From CAZCJA01 sp964499015 (GTDB taxonomy: Bacteria; Elusimicrobiota; Elusimicrobia; F11): a DNA stretch of 17,708 bases. The DNA is taken from contig CAZCJA010000047.1 in the NCBI GenBank assembly GCA_964499015.1, positions 1 through 17,708 of the forward strand, written 5' to 3'. Below the pieces are notes generated by a model. The model was not told where the DNA came from. It did not search any database and worked only from the letters and a program-made list of their open reading frames with translations. The position numbers and the translations under genes are program-made. Below are positions 6,980-14,093 of this stretch, piece by piece. Every line of letters begins with the position of its first letter. The stretch's first letter is position 1.

Positions 6980-8306
6980 TGAGTTGTTTTACCAGATGAC
7001 TCGCGTCGACCACTTGTGATTCTGAAATTTTCAATTTGAGGCCATCCCATTTTAATCGTGTCAAATCGCCGGAAAATTTTCCGAGCTCAATCTCCCGTCC
7101 ATTAACAAGATTAATGATATAGATCGGACGCTTTGTCTTTTTCCATAGTTTTTTTTGTTCCTCTAGTTCTTGAGTTGTCTCCAGGACGGACCACGGATAA
7201 TCAGCTTGCGCAATCCAACCATAATTTGGTTCCAGTGCAAAAGAAAGTTCGATAGGTATTTTTGGATCAATCGCTATAGTCTTTTCAGTCAAACGCTGAT
7301 AAAGCCAAAGATCGTAGCATTCAAGGGCCGGGCAGCTTTCGGCGAACCAGATTTTCTCACCGTTATCACTGATCCATACATCTTCGATAAATTTTTCCAT
7401 CGGAATTTGTTTTTCTAGCGGATATACCACGCGGCGTTTTTCTTTTTCAACGTCTTCTAGAATGACGAGCCCGCTTATTGAATAGACTTTCCATTTCCCG
7501 TCGGCTGACAGCGCGATAGACTTCGTCTCTTTGCTTGAAGGCAATTTTTTGGAGATATCCTTCATTGAATCGGCAGTAATAATGGCTTCGAGAGCTTCGA
7601 AAGCGGCTGCGCGTACACGTGGTTCAGAATCGTTTAATAAGGAGGCAACAACATCTTCATCGGGGCTTTTTTTATCGGTAAGTATGGCGACATCTAGGAA
7701 ACGTCTTTTGCGTAAACGTGCCAGTGCGTTAAGTGCGCCGATGCGCACATCAGCGTCCTCATCTTTTAGTCCTTGATGCAGTGTGTTAAGAGCTTCGTCA
7801 GAAATATCGTAGGTCGACGCAGGACGCTCCGGAAATTTACTGATGGCGAGCATGACGCCGAGACGCGTGCGCGAACTGGTCGATTCGTACGCCTCATATA
7901 ACTTGGGTGAGTTCGACCAAGCGAGCGATTGAATGGCTTCAGCGCGTAGCACGTCATTCGGATCATCTAGAAGAGCTATAAGCTCATCCACAGATTTAAT
8001 CCGCGGAGGGAAATTCTCTTGCTGTTTCCGCGGGCGGATAAGGATAGGTTCCAGGCGATCTGAACGCCATAGCGGTATGGAAACCGTGTATCCCTCCCCA
8101 CAGACGGTGTCCAACGGCATGCCCGTCAATAAAAAGAAACGAACGATACCAGCTTGATATGTTGCGGCAGCGTTGCAAAACGTATCTTTGTTGTACCCAC
8201 CTAGCATTTCAACTCGAATGCGAAAGTAGCCCCAAAGGCAAAACAAAGCGAGCAGGCTATATACGATAAGTCTGCGCTGGTTGTTTTTACTGAGTTTCAC
8301 GATCAA
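6972..8306 (-). CDS. Membrane-anchored HEAT-repeat protein with beta-rich C-terminal domain (unrecognised)
   Basis: I do not recognise a named family for the whole protein. The 444 residues show a basic N-terminus followed by one hydrophobic segment (about 12-30, RRLIVYSLLALFCLWGYF). By the positive-inside rule this would place the rest outside the cytoplasm. Residues about 104-245 form helical HEAT-like repeats, seen in DPNDVLRAEAIQSLAW, DEDADVRIGALNALARL and DSEPRVRAAAFEALEAI. From about 260 on the protein is strand-rich with propeller-like phrases (SIALSADGKWKVYSI, DVWISDNGEKIWFAE, YIINLVNGREIELG). Cys44/Cys69 and Cys325/Cys330 could form disulphides. The start is uncertain: TTG at 8306 or GTG at 8300, both overlapping the wecG-like gene. 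The gene is clearly AT-richer than its neighbours. A scaffold or protein-interaction role is likely, but the function is unknown. Confidence 0.72.
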   Translation of the reverse strand: MIVKLSKNNQRRLIVYSLLALFCLWGYFRIRVEMLGGYNKDTFCNAAATYQAGIVRFFLLTGMPLDTVCGEGYTVSIPLWRSDRLEPILIRPRKQQENFPPRIKSVDELIALLDDPNDVLRAEAIQSLAWSNSPKLYEAYESTSSRTRLGVMLAISKFPERPASTYDISDEALNTLHQGLKDEDADVRIGALNALARLRKRRFLDVAILTDKKSPDEDVVASLLNDSEPRVRAAAFEALEAIITADSMKDISKKLPSSKETKSIALSADGKWKVYSISGLVILEDVEKEKRRVVYPLEKQIPMEKFIEDVWISDNGEKIWFAESCPALECYDLWLYQRLTEKTIAIDPKIPIELSFALEPNYGWIAQADYPWSVLETTQELEEQKKLWKKTKRPIYIINLVNGREIELGKFSGDLTRLKWDGLKLKISESQVVDASHLVKQLNE

Positions 8307-9084
8307 GTATGACTTTCACCGCAAACTTGGGTAGTTTCAGAATTCGTGTCACGCGCCACGGTTCTTGCAGTAAACGGTACAGCCATTCGATGCCGAGGTT
8401 CTGCATCCACATCGGCGCGCGCTTTAAATCTCCCGCCCAGACGTCGAAGGTCCCGCCCACGCCGATGTAAATTGCCGGCGGTAAACGTTTTAAATTTTTG
8501 TGGATCCACAATTCCTGCCGGGGCATGCCCATCGCCACCAAAACCACTTTTGCGCGCGCGGCCGCGATATCGTTCAAAATCGATTCTTCATCGCTTTCTT
8601 TGAAGAAGCCGTCACGCACACCGGCCACGTGCAAATATGGAAATTCGCGCGCCAGATGCGCGGCCGCGCGGCCGGCCACGCCCGGGCCGCCGCCCAATAG
8701 ATAAACCGGAGCGCCTTTCATTTCAGCAAGGCCGCACAACTGGAAGGCGGCATCGATGCCGGTTATTTTTTGCGGATTGTCCGTCAAAGACTTGCGGCGT
8801 GCGACGACGCGTTTCGCCGCCCATGTAATTCCCGTGGAATCCGGAAAAATTAATGAAGCATCCGCGCAGACCTGTTTCAGTTGCGGGATGCGTTCGGCGT
8901 CCAGCAGGAACAGCGCGTTGGCGGTGATGACAAAATGCGGGCGATCGCTGGAAAGCCAGTCGGAGAATAACTCGAAGAGCTCCTGCCTCCCGACGATGTC
9001 GAGAGGCAAATCGAAGAGCGTCAGCCGCTTACGAAGCGGCTGCGGGCTCTTCGGCTTTGGCGGGAGCGGTGAGAGTAGCGGCAC
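8287..9084 (-). CDS. WecG/TagA/CpsF-family glycosyltransferase (GT26)
   Basis: Members transfer N-acetylmannosamine(-uronic acid) or related sugars from UDP-sugar to a lipid-linked acceptor in enterobacterial common antigen, teichoic acid or capsule synthesis at the cytoplasmic membrane face. The signature blocks are all visible: FVITANALFLLDAER (51-65), FPDSTGITWAAK (80-91), KITGIDAAFQLC (106-117), YLLGGGPGVA (128-137), VAMGMPRQELWI (183-194), IGVGGTFDVWAG (207-218) and RAPMWMQNLGIEWLYRLLQEP (222-242, two of them conserved Arg). The basic C-terminus fits membrane association. Acceptor and sugar cannot be told from sequence. The start is uncertain: GTG at 9084 overlaps the smc end by 56 bases, while CTG 9024 or TTG 9009 would begin nearer the conserved core. 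It may be translated by reinitiation after smc. Confidence 0.9.
   Translation of the reverse strand: MPLLSPLPPKPKSPQPLRKRLTLFDLPLDIVGRQELFELFSDWLSSDRPHFVITANALFLLDAERIPQLKQVCADASLIFPDSTGITWAAKRVVARRKSLTDNPQKITGIDAAFQLCGLAEMKGAPVYLLGGGPGVAGRAAAHLAREFPYLHVAGVRDGFFKESDEESILNDIAAARAKVVLVAMGMPRQELWIHKNLKRLPPAIYIGVGGTFDVWAGDLKRAPMWMQNLGIEWLYRLLQEPWRVTRILKLPKFAVKVILDRETQ
9022..9042 (-). repeat. Perfect hairpin across the smc stop codon
   Basis: A 9-base perfect inverted repeat (CAGCCGCTT / AAGCGGCTG) with a 3-base loop spans the last codons and the TAA stop of smc. It has no T-tract in either direction, so it does not look like an intrinsic terminator. In the mRNA it would form a stable hairpin just upstream of or over the possible late starts of the glycosyltransferase gene. 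It could stabilise the smc message or tune coupling. The structure is seen in the sequence; the role is inference. Confidence 0.45.
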
Positions 9085-12000
9085 GTTCTTTGGTCAGGCG
9101 CGCCGACAAGACCTTGGAGACGCCGAGCGATTCCATGGTCACGCCGTAGAGCGTGTTGGCGGCTTCCATCGTGCGCTTGTTGTGCGAAATGATGATGAAC
9201 TGGCTCATTTCGGAGAAGCGTTTGATCATGTCGACGAAACGAAGCACGTTGGCTTCATCCAGCGGCGCGTCGACTTCATCGAGGAGCGCCAGCGGCGACG
9301 GACGCACTTGGAAGAACGCGAACAAAAGCGCGACCGCGGTGAGCGCTTTTTCCCCGCCCGACAAGAGCGAGATGTGCAGGAGTTTTTTGCCTGGAGGCTG
9401 GCAGAAAATGTCGATGCCGGTCGAAAGGATGTCGGCTTCGTTGGTGAAGCGCAGGTCGGCTTCGCCGCCGTTGAAGAGCTGGGCGTAAAGCGCGCGGAAG
9501 TTATCGCGCACTTTATAGAACGTTTCGCGGAAGTGTTCGCGCGTGGTGGCGTTAATTTTGGAAATTACTTCGCGCAGGTCGTCCTTTGCGGTAAGCAAGT
9601 CGGTCTGCTGCGTGGTTAGGAAGTTATTCTTTTCCATGAGTTCAGCGTGTTCCTGCGGAGCCGCCAAGTTGACGGGGCCAATATTGGACACGCGTTTCTT
9701 TAACTTCTCGAGCGTTTCGGCGTCGGCTTGGGCCGGCTGGAATTCGGTTTTGGCGGTCTCGATGGTCAATTCATACTGGTCCTGAAGCTTCTGCATCGTG
9801 GTCTCAAGGCGGTTTTTTACGTTGGTTTCGTGAATGCGTTCCGTCTGCAGTTTTTCCTGCGTCTGCGAAAGTTCTTCGCGGGTCGTATTCACGCGGTCTT
9901 GCAGCGCGGCCATTTTTTCCGCGAGTTCGACGCGCTGCGACTGGATCGCTGCGCATTTTTCCGACGCGGCGCCGCGTTCGGACAAGGACGTTTCGATCTG
10001 GCTCTGCGCTTCCGTCTGGGAGTTCTTCGCGCTTTCCACTTCGTTCGCCGTCTGGCTGATCATCTGCCGGTTGTGCTCAATGTTCTGGCGGATGTTGGTC
10101 AAGTCTTTGCGCGTGTGGTCGAGGATCGATTTCTGCCAGTTTAATTTGTCGGTGAAGGAGTTGTGGCGCTCCGTTTTGGCCGATAGATCGGAACTACAGT
10201 CGACATAAATCTGCTGAAGCTCGGTGATTTCCTGCTGACGAAGATCCAGCTGATAGTGGTCTTCTTTCTCTTTGGCGTCCCAATCGGCGAGCGTTTGCGT
10301 TTTCTGGTCGAACGCGGCCTGCGAGCGGACGCTCTCTTCCTGTAGCTGTGCCACTTCGGCGCGGATCACGTTTTGCTCTTCGTCGTGCAGTTTCACTCGA
10401 TCGGAGAGGCGGACGTTTTCTTCCTGATTCATTTCAAGACGGATGCGCACTTCTTCCATTTCTTTGAGCGCGGTGTCGCGTTTCGTCAACAGCTCGGATT
10501 GAGCGGTATCACACGCGGCCAACGCCTGTGTTTTCGCTTCGCGGTCCGCTTCTTTCTCTTTGAGCTGGGCTTCGAGTTCAGGCAGGCGCAAATTGGTGTG
10601 GCTCTTCCACTGCGACGGATCAACGCCGCCGTGAATCAAACCCTGGCCGTAAACATTGGATTCATCGATCCAATACGAGGCCAAGAGATTGGAAATCAAC
10701 GTCTGGTATTTGGAGTCGCACTGAATGCGCGAGAGCAGGCGCGTAGCGTTCGGAATCTGCGCGATCGACGCCGAGTCGGAAGTCGGTGCGATGCGGTCGA
10801 GAATCCAAATGCGCGCGCGACCTTTGTGGTTCGCTTTCAAAAATTCGACGGCTTCTTTGGCGTCTTGGTCGGTTTCGGCGACGAGATCGCCCAGGTGCTC
10901 GCCCATAATTGAGGCGACCAGGTCCATGTCGGCGTTATTGCAGGAGATCACGCGGCCGAGCGGGCCGGAGATGCCGCGCAGGCCGGCAGACAAAATCGAT
11001 TGCGTGCCAGAGAGATACGGGTCGCGCGATTGTTCGTTTTCGATCGTATGGATTTGGCCTTTCAAGCGCGCCACTTCTTCGGCGCCGGTCAAAAGTTCCT
11101 TGCGCAGCGTTTCTTCCTGTGCGTTCAACGTTTTTTGCTCATCGGTAATGCGCGTTAATAGATCGGTTTTTTCCGTCAGTTGCGTTTTGAGGGCTTCCCC
11201 CGCCTGAGTGCTTTCGGAAAGCGCCTTCTTGACGTCATCGGCCTGTTCAACTGAACGGCGTTCTTCTTTCTGGCGGTTTTCTAAGTCAGACTGGATGCGC
11301 GAAAAATCGGAGGTGAGTTTGCTGAGCTCTTGCTGCATGCGCGAGCGGCCCTGCGCGCGTTCCAGAATCATGTCGCGCAGGACTTTAACGTCGGAGCGCT
11401 TGGCTTCCAAATTCTTGAGCGCGGTGTCATGCGAATTCTTCGAGGAGCTGTAGTCGGCCTCGATGGTCGCGCCTTCGGTCTCCAATTGCGCGAGAGCGGC
11501 GGTTTGCGCGGTTTCCTGTTCGGTCAGCTGGGTGATGCGGTTTTCCTCGCGCTGGATATTTTGCGTCAGCGATTCAAGCTGCGCGCAAAGTTCCTGTTCG
11601 CGTTGTTTGGCGCTGCTTAGACGCTCTTCGGAAATTTTAATGCTGGCTTCCACCTGGGCGAGTTCGGAGTTCGCCGTGAGAAGTGTTTCTTCCGTCTGGG
11701 TTGTGGTCAGGCGGAGCGTGGTGAGTTCCGCGTCCATCGTGTGCACGTCGGTGTTGAGCGTCTCGGCTTTGTTTTGCAGCGCGACGAGCGTTTCTTCAAG
11801 GACTTTTAGTTCAACGTCGCTCTGTTCCAATTGGAACAGCCAGTCCCCGATTTCCATTTGCTTAAGTTGTTCGCGGAGTTTCTGGTAGGTCTGCGCTTTG
11901 GTGACGGCGCTTTCCAGTTTGCGGATCTGGTCCTGCGTAACTGTGATGATGTCGGCAAGCCGCGACAAATCAATCTCGACACGTTCCAATTTCCGCAGAG

Positions 12001-12529
12001 CTTCTTCGCGTCTGGCGCGGTACTTGGATACACCGGCCGCTTCTTCGAACAGTTCGCGGCGTTCTTCGGGCTTCGCCTGAAGAATCCATTCCACTTTGCC
12101 CTGTTCCATTGAAGAGTAGCCGTCTTCCCCCATCCCCGTGTCGAGAAATAGTTCTTTGATGTCGCGCAGGCGGCATTGCGTTTTATTGATGAAGTATTCG
12201 GACTCGCCGGAGCGGAAAAGTTTTCTTGTGATGGAAACGTCGGTGTAATCGATCGGCAGGCGGCGATCGGTGTTGTCAAAGGTGAGCGTGACTTCGGACA
12301 AATTTTGCGCGGGACGGGAGCCGGAACCGTTGAAAATGACGTCCATCATCAGATTCGAGCGCAGGGACTTGGCGGACATTTCGCCCAAGCACCAGCGTAT
12401 CGCGTCGATGATATTGGATTTGCCGCAGCCGTTTGGGCCCACGACGGCCGTTAGGCCCGGCTCAAAATCAAGCTTGATGTTGTCGGCGAACGATTTGAAA
12501 CCCGACACTTCCATCTTTTTCAAATACAT
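9029..12529 (-). CDS. smc: SMC, chromosome partition / condensin ATPase
   Basis: The core of the bacterial condensin, acting with ScpA and ScpB to organise and segregate the chromosome. The 1166 residues show the full plan. The N-terminal head has Walker A GPNGCGKSN (31-39) and the EQGKVEWIL / FEEAAGVSKY region (142-170). Then come a long Gln/Glu-rich coiled coil (about 170-505), the hinge (about 515-640, beginning LRGISGPLGRVI) and the returning coil. The C-terminal head has the ABC signature LLSGGEKALTAVALLFA, Walker B PLALLDEVDAPLDEANV and the switch His in IIISHNKRTM. A short Ala/Glu tail follows. The start at ATG 12529 gives the standard MYLKKMEVSGFKSFAD, with GGGGGT as ribosome binding site. 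It lies about 23 bases after a strong terminator. rnc, its usual neighbour, is four genes upstream here. Confidence 0.98.
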   Translation of the reverse strand: MYLKKMEVSGFKSFADNIKLDFEPGLTAVVGPNGCGKSNIIDAIRWCLGEMSAKSLRSNLMMDVIFNGSGSRPAQNLSEVTLTFDNTDRRLPIDYTDVSITRKLFRSGESEYFINKTQCRLRDIKELFLDTGMGEDGYSSMEQGKVEWILQAKPEERRELFEEAAGVSKYRARREEALRKLERVEIDLSRLADIITVTQDQIRKLESAVTKAQTYQKLREQLKQMEIGDWLFQLEQSDVELKVLEETLVALQNKAETLNTDVHTMDAELTTLRLTTTQTEETLLTANSELAQVEASIKISEERLSSAKQREQELCAQLESLTQNIQREENRITQLTEQETAQTAALAQLETEGATIEADYSSSKNSHDTALKNLEAKRSDVKVLRDMILERAQGRSRMQQELSKLTSDFSRIQSDLENRQKEERRSVEQADDVKKALSESTQAGEALKTQLTEKTDLLTRITDEQKTLNAQEETLRKELLTGAEEVARLKGQIHTIENEQSRDPYLSGTQSILSAGLRGISGPLGRVISCNNADMDLVASIMGEHLGDLVAETDQDAKEAVEFLKANHKGRARIWILDRIAPTSDSASIAQIPNATRLLSRIQCDSKYQTLISNLLASYWIDESNVYGQGLIHGGVDPSQWKSHTNLRLPELEAQLKEKEADREAKTQALAACDTAQSELLTKRDTALKEMEEVRIRLEMNQEENVRLSDRVKLHDEEQNVIRAEVAQLQEESVRSQAAFDQKTQTLADWDAKEKEDHYQLDLRQQEITELQQIYVDCSSDLSAKTERHNSFTDKLNWQKSILDHTRKDLTNIRQNIEHNRQMISQTANEVESAKNSQTEAQSQIETSLSERGAASEKCAAIQSQRVELAEKMAALQDRVNTTREELSQTQEKLQTERIHETNVKNRLETTMQKLQDQYELTIETAKTEFQPAQADAETLEKLKKRVSNIGPVNLAAPQEHAELMEKNNFLTTQQTDLLTAKDDLREVISKINATTREHFRETFYKVRDNFRALYAQLFNGGEADLRFTNEADILSTGIDIFCQPPGKKLLHISLLSGGEKALTAVALLFAFFQVRPSPLALLDEVDAPLDEANVLRFVDMIKRFSEMSQFIIISHNKRTMEAANTLYGVTMESLGVSKVLSARLTKERAATLTAPAKAEEPAAAS

Positions 12530-12549
12530 CGGTTCTACCCCCGTTTAAG

Positions 12550-12600
12550 CTCAAAAAAAATGCCTCTTTCCCGTTTCGGGAGAGAGGCACTTCTTTTGAG
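12550..12600 (-). terminator. Strong intrinsic terminator between the ferredoxin gene and smc
   Basis: On the minus strand a 13-base stem with one G-U pair (arms at plus 12577-12589 and 12561-12573) has a 3-base loop and runs straight into eight T (plus 12553-12560). Flanking CTCAAAA and TTTTGAG can extend the pairing. This is a textbook Rho-independent terminator ending the fabF-to-ferredoxin transcript. It stops about 23 bases before the smc ATG, so any smc promoter upstream of it would place the terminator in the smc leader. Confidence 0.88.
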
Positions 12601-12634
12601 ATGTATTCGCAAATTTCTAATCAAATCTCTCTTT

Positions 12635-12664
12635 ATATTACTTCGGTGTAATTTTGATGGCCAA
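12635..12664 (-). promoter_or_regulatory. Candidate promoter for smc, upstream of the terminator
   Basis: TTGGCC (plus 12659-12664) and TAATAT (plus 12635-12640) lie 18 bases apart on the minus strand, each matching four of six consensus bases. The -10 overlaps the ferredoxin stop codon. Initiation near 12628 would give a leader of roughly 100 bases that includes the terminator hairpin. Such matches occur by chance in AT-rich ends, so this is only a candidate. Confidence 0.3.
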
Positions 12665-12958
12665 GACGGGGCAAACGCTCTCGCAGGCCATGCAGAAGAT
12701 GCACGATTCTTCTTTCGCCGGAGCGGCTTTCTTCTCAGAGGCCGGATGTCCGGGCGTATCGCGCCATTCAAAAACGTTTTCCGGGCAGGCATCGAGACAG
12801 GCACCGTCGGCAACGCAAAGGTCGTAATCCACAGCGACCCAGGTTCCGTGAATACCGAGTTTCGTCGGCGGTTCAACCGGGCCCCATATCTGGTACCCTT
12901 CGGGTGACTTACCCACAACCTGTCGATTCGTTTGAAAATCCGGATCAATTGCAGCCAT
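12638..12958 (-). CDS. Seven-iron-type ferredoxin of the archaeal zinc-ferredoxin family, zinc site degenerate
   Basis: A 106-residue electron carrier. Its N-terminal extension (IDPDFQTNRQVVG, then GPVEPPTKLGIHGTWVAVD) and core match the zinc-containing ferredoxins of Sulfolobus and Thermoplasma, as recalled. Cluster I is C48-x2-D51-x2-C54 with C96, the Asp in the usual cysteine place implying [3Fe-4S]. Cluster II uses C58, C86, C89 and C92 (CIFCMAC), implying [4Fe-4S]. The connecting TPGHPASEKK insert (68-77) is retained. Of the zinc ligands known in Sulfolobus (His16, His19, His34, Asp76), only the third is kept, as His37. The first two fall in KSPEGYQ and the last is Ala79. ATG 12958 has AGGAGG nine bases upstream. 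Lying after acd-etfB-etfA, it probably exchanges electrons with the ETF. Confidence 0.92.
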   Translation of the reverse strand: MAAIDPDFQTNRQVVGKSPEGYQIWGPVEPPTKLGIHGTWVAVDYDLCVADGACLDACPENVFEWRDTPGHPASEKKAAPAKEESCIFCMACESVCPVLAIKITPK

Positions 12959-13000
12959 GTTGCTTGGCCTCCTGTTTCTTGAAAGTTTTAATCCACTGCG

Positions 13001-13029
13001 AGAATAACATTGTTTTCGGAAATCACCAA
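13001..13029 (-). promoter_or_regulatory. Weak candidate promoter ahead of the ferredoxin gene
   Basis: In the 75-base gap between etfA and the ferredoxin gene, TTGGTG (plus 13024-13029) and TATTCT (plus 13001-13006) are separated by exactly 17 bases on the minus strand. The -35 matches only its TTG. Its interest comes mostly from the perfect palindrome that abuts it upstream. It could allow ferredoxin expression apart from the ETF genes. Confidence 0.22.
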
Positions 13030-13044
13030 CAAATTAATTTGTTG
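13027..13044. promoter_or_regulatory. 18-base perfect palindrome at the etfA stop codon
   Basis: CAACAAATTAATTTGTTG is a perfect palindrome with 9-base half-sites. It covers the etfA TAA stop and touches the -35 of the weak candidate promoter of the ferredoxin gene. Its size and symmetry fit a site for a dimeric regulator of the TetR, GntR or MarR kind, many of which control acyl-CoA metabolism. AT-rich symmetry could also be coincidental. No second copy was noticed in the window. Confidence 0.35.
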
Positions 13045-14092
13045 CAGCCGCCATCCCTTGCTTTTCAAGTTCTTTCTGGATCGCGGGAAGAATTTCAAAC
13101 AAATCCCCCTCGATTGAGAACGTCGCCAGTTTCATGAGCGGCGCTTCAGGATCCTTGTTGATGGCGACAATCGTATCGGAAGAGTTCATGCCGGCCAAAT
13201 GCTGGATCTGACCTGACACGCCGACGGCAATATAAAGTTTCGGACGAACAACGCGGCCCGTCAGACCGACCTGATGACGGTACGGAATCCAGCCGGCGTC
13301 AACGGCGCGGCGGCTGGCGCCAACGGCGCCGCCGAGCGTTTTGGCGAGCGCTTTCAGCGGCTCAAAGCCCGCCGCTCCACCGACACCGTAACCGCCCGCC
13401 ACGATCGTGGTGGCTTGCGAGATATCGATTTCCTGGGTCTGCTCGGCTTCAAAACGGACAAAACGTTCGCGCGGTTTGTAATTAGAAAGGTCCACCGCGA
13501 CTTTAATCACTTCACCGGTGCGGCCTTTTGTTTCCGGTGCGGACGGGAACGCCATTGGACGGCAGGTGGCCATTTCCGGGCGGTGGCCACGAATGCAAAG
13601 GATTGTCGCCATGAGCGTGCCGCCGAACGACGGACGGATTGCGTTCAATGTGTTGTTCTTTTCTTTATTGATTGAAAGCTCGGTGACGTCGGCTGTGATG
13701 CCGGTGTTTGCCTGAACGGCAACGCGGCTGCCGAATGAACGCCCGATGATGGACGCAGGCAAAAGGAATTTATTCGGCTTCTCTTTGACGAGCAAATCCA
13801 CAAGAAGCTTCGCGTACGTTTCATCGATGAAGTGTTCCAGCGAATCATGTTCGATCACGTACACTTTGTCGGCGCCGTGGTCGATTAAGGATTGCGCATA
13901 CTGCGTGACGTTCTTGCCGATGATGACGGAGCAGAGTTTTTCGCCGAGCTCTTTGGCGAGGCCGCTGGCGACGCCCAGAAGCTCGAACGCGGTCGGCACG
14001 AGTTTGCCGTGCCGGACTTCGGCCAGCGTCCAGACGTCTTTGTGTTCTTCGGGTTTAACTGGGATGGCTAAAATGGATTCTTCGGCTGACAT
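13034..14092 (-). CDS. etfA: EtfA, electron transfer flavoprotein alpha subunit
   Basis: Pairs with EtfB to carry electrons from or to an acyl-CoA dehydrogenase, and holds the FAD that faces the dehydrogenase. The 352 residues have an N-terminal Rossmann-like domain (DVWTLAEVRHGKLVPTAFELL, 19-39) with RPSFGGTLMATI (153-164) and HRPEMATCRP (170-179). The C-terminal FAD domain (about 225-340) has GGAVGASRRAVDAGWIPY, HQVGLTGR, KLYIAVGVSGQIQHLAGM and INKDPEAPLMKLA. FGGxLMATI, RPxMATxRP and VGLTG (rather than VGQTG) recall the ETFs of anaerobes and bifurcating complexes more than mitochondrial-type ETF. No ferredoxin domain is fused, unlike CarE of Acetobacterium. A separate ferredoxin gene follows. 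ATG 14092 lies one base after the etfB stop, with AAAGG upstream. Confidence 0.95.
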   Translation of the reverse strand: MSAEESILAIPVKPEEHKDVWTLAEVRHGKLVPTAFELLGVASGLAKELGEKLCSVIIGKNVTQYAQSLIDHGADKVYVIEHDSLEHFIDETYAKLLVDLLVKEKPNKFLLPASIIGRSFGSRVAVQANTGITADVTELSINKEKNNTLNAIRPSFGGTLMATILCIRGHRPEMATCRPMAFPSAPETKGRTGEVIKVAVDLSNYKPRERFVRFEAEQTQEIDISQATTIVAGGYGVGGAAGFEPLKALAKTLGGAVGASRRAVDAGWIPYRHQVGLTGRVVRPKLYIAVGVSGQIQHLAGMNSSDTIVAINKDPEAPLMKLATFSIEGDLFEILPAIQKELEKQGMAAATN

Positions 14093-14093
14093 A

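Noticed and set aside
8756..9619. Plus-strand open frame of 287 codons opposite the glycosyltransferase gene and the end of smc
   Set aside because: It is antisense to two well-supported genes, has no family motif and no good ribosome binding site.
11822..11839. Perfect 18-base palindrome CTGTTCCAATTGGAACAG within smc
   Set aside because: It falls exactly in frame and encodes coiled-coil residues LFQLEQ. The symmetry is readily explained by codon choice in a Leu/Gln/Glu-rich coil, with no promoter or gene boundary nearby.
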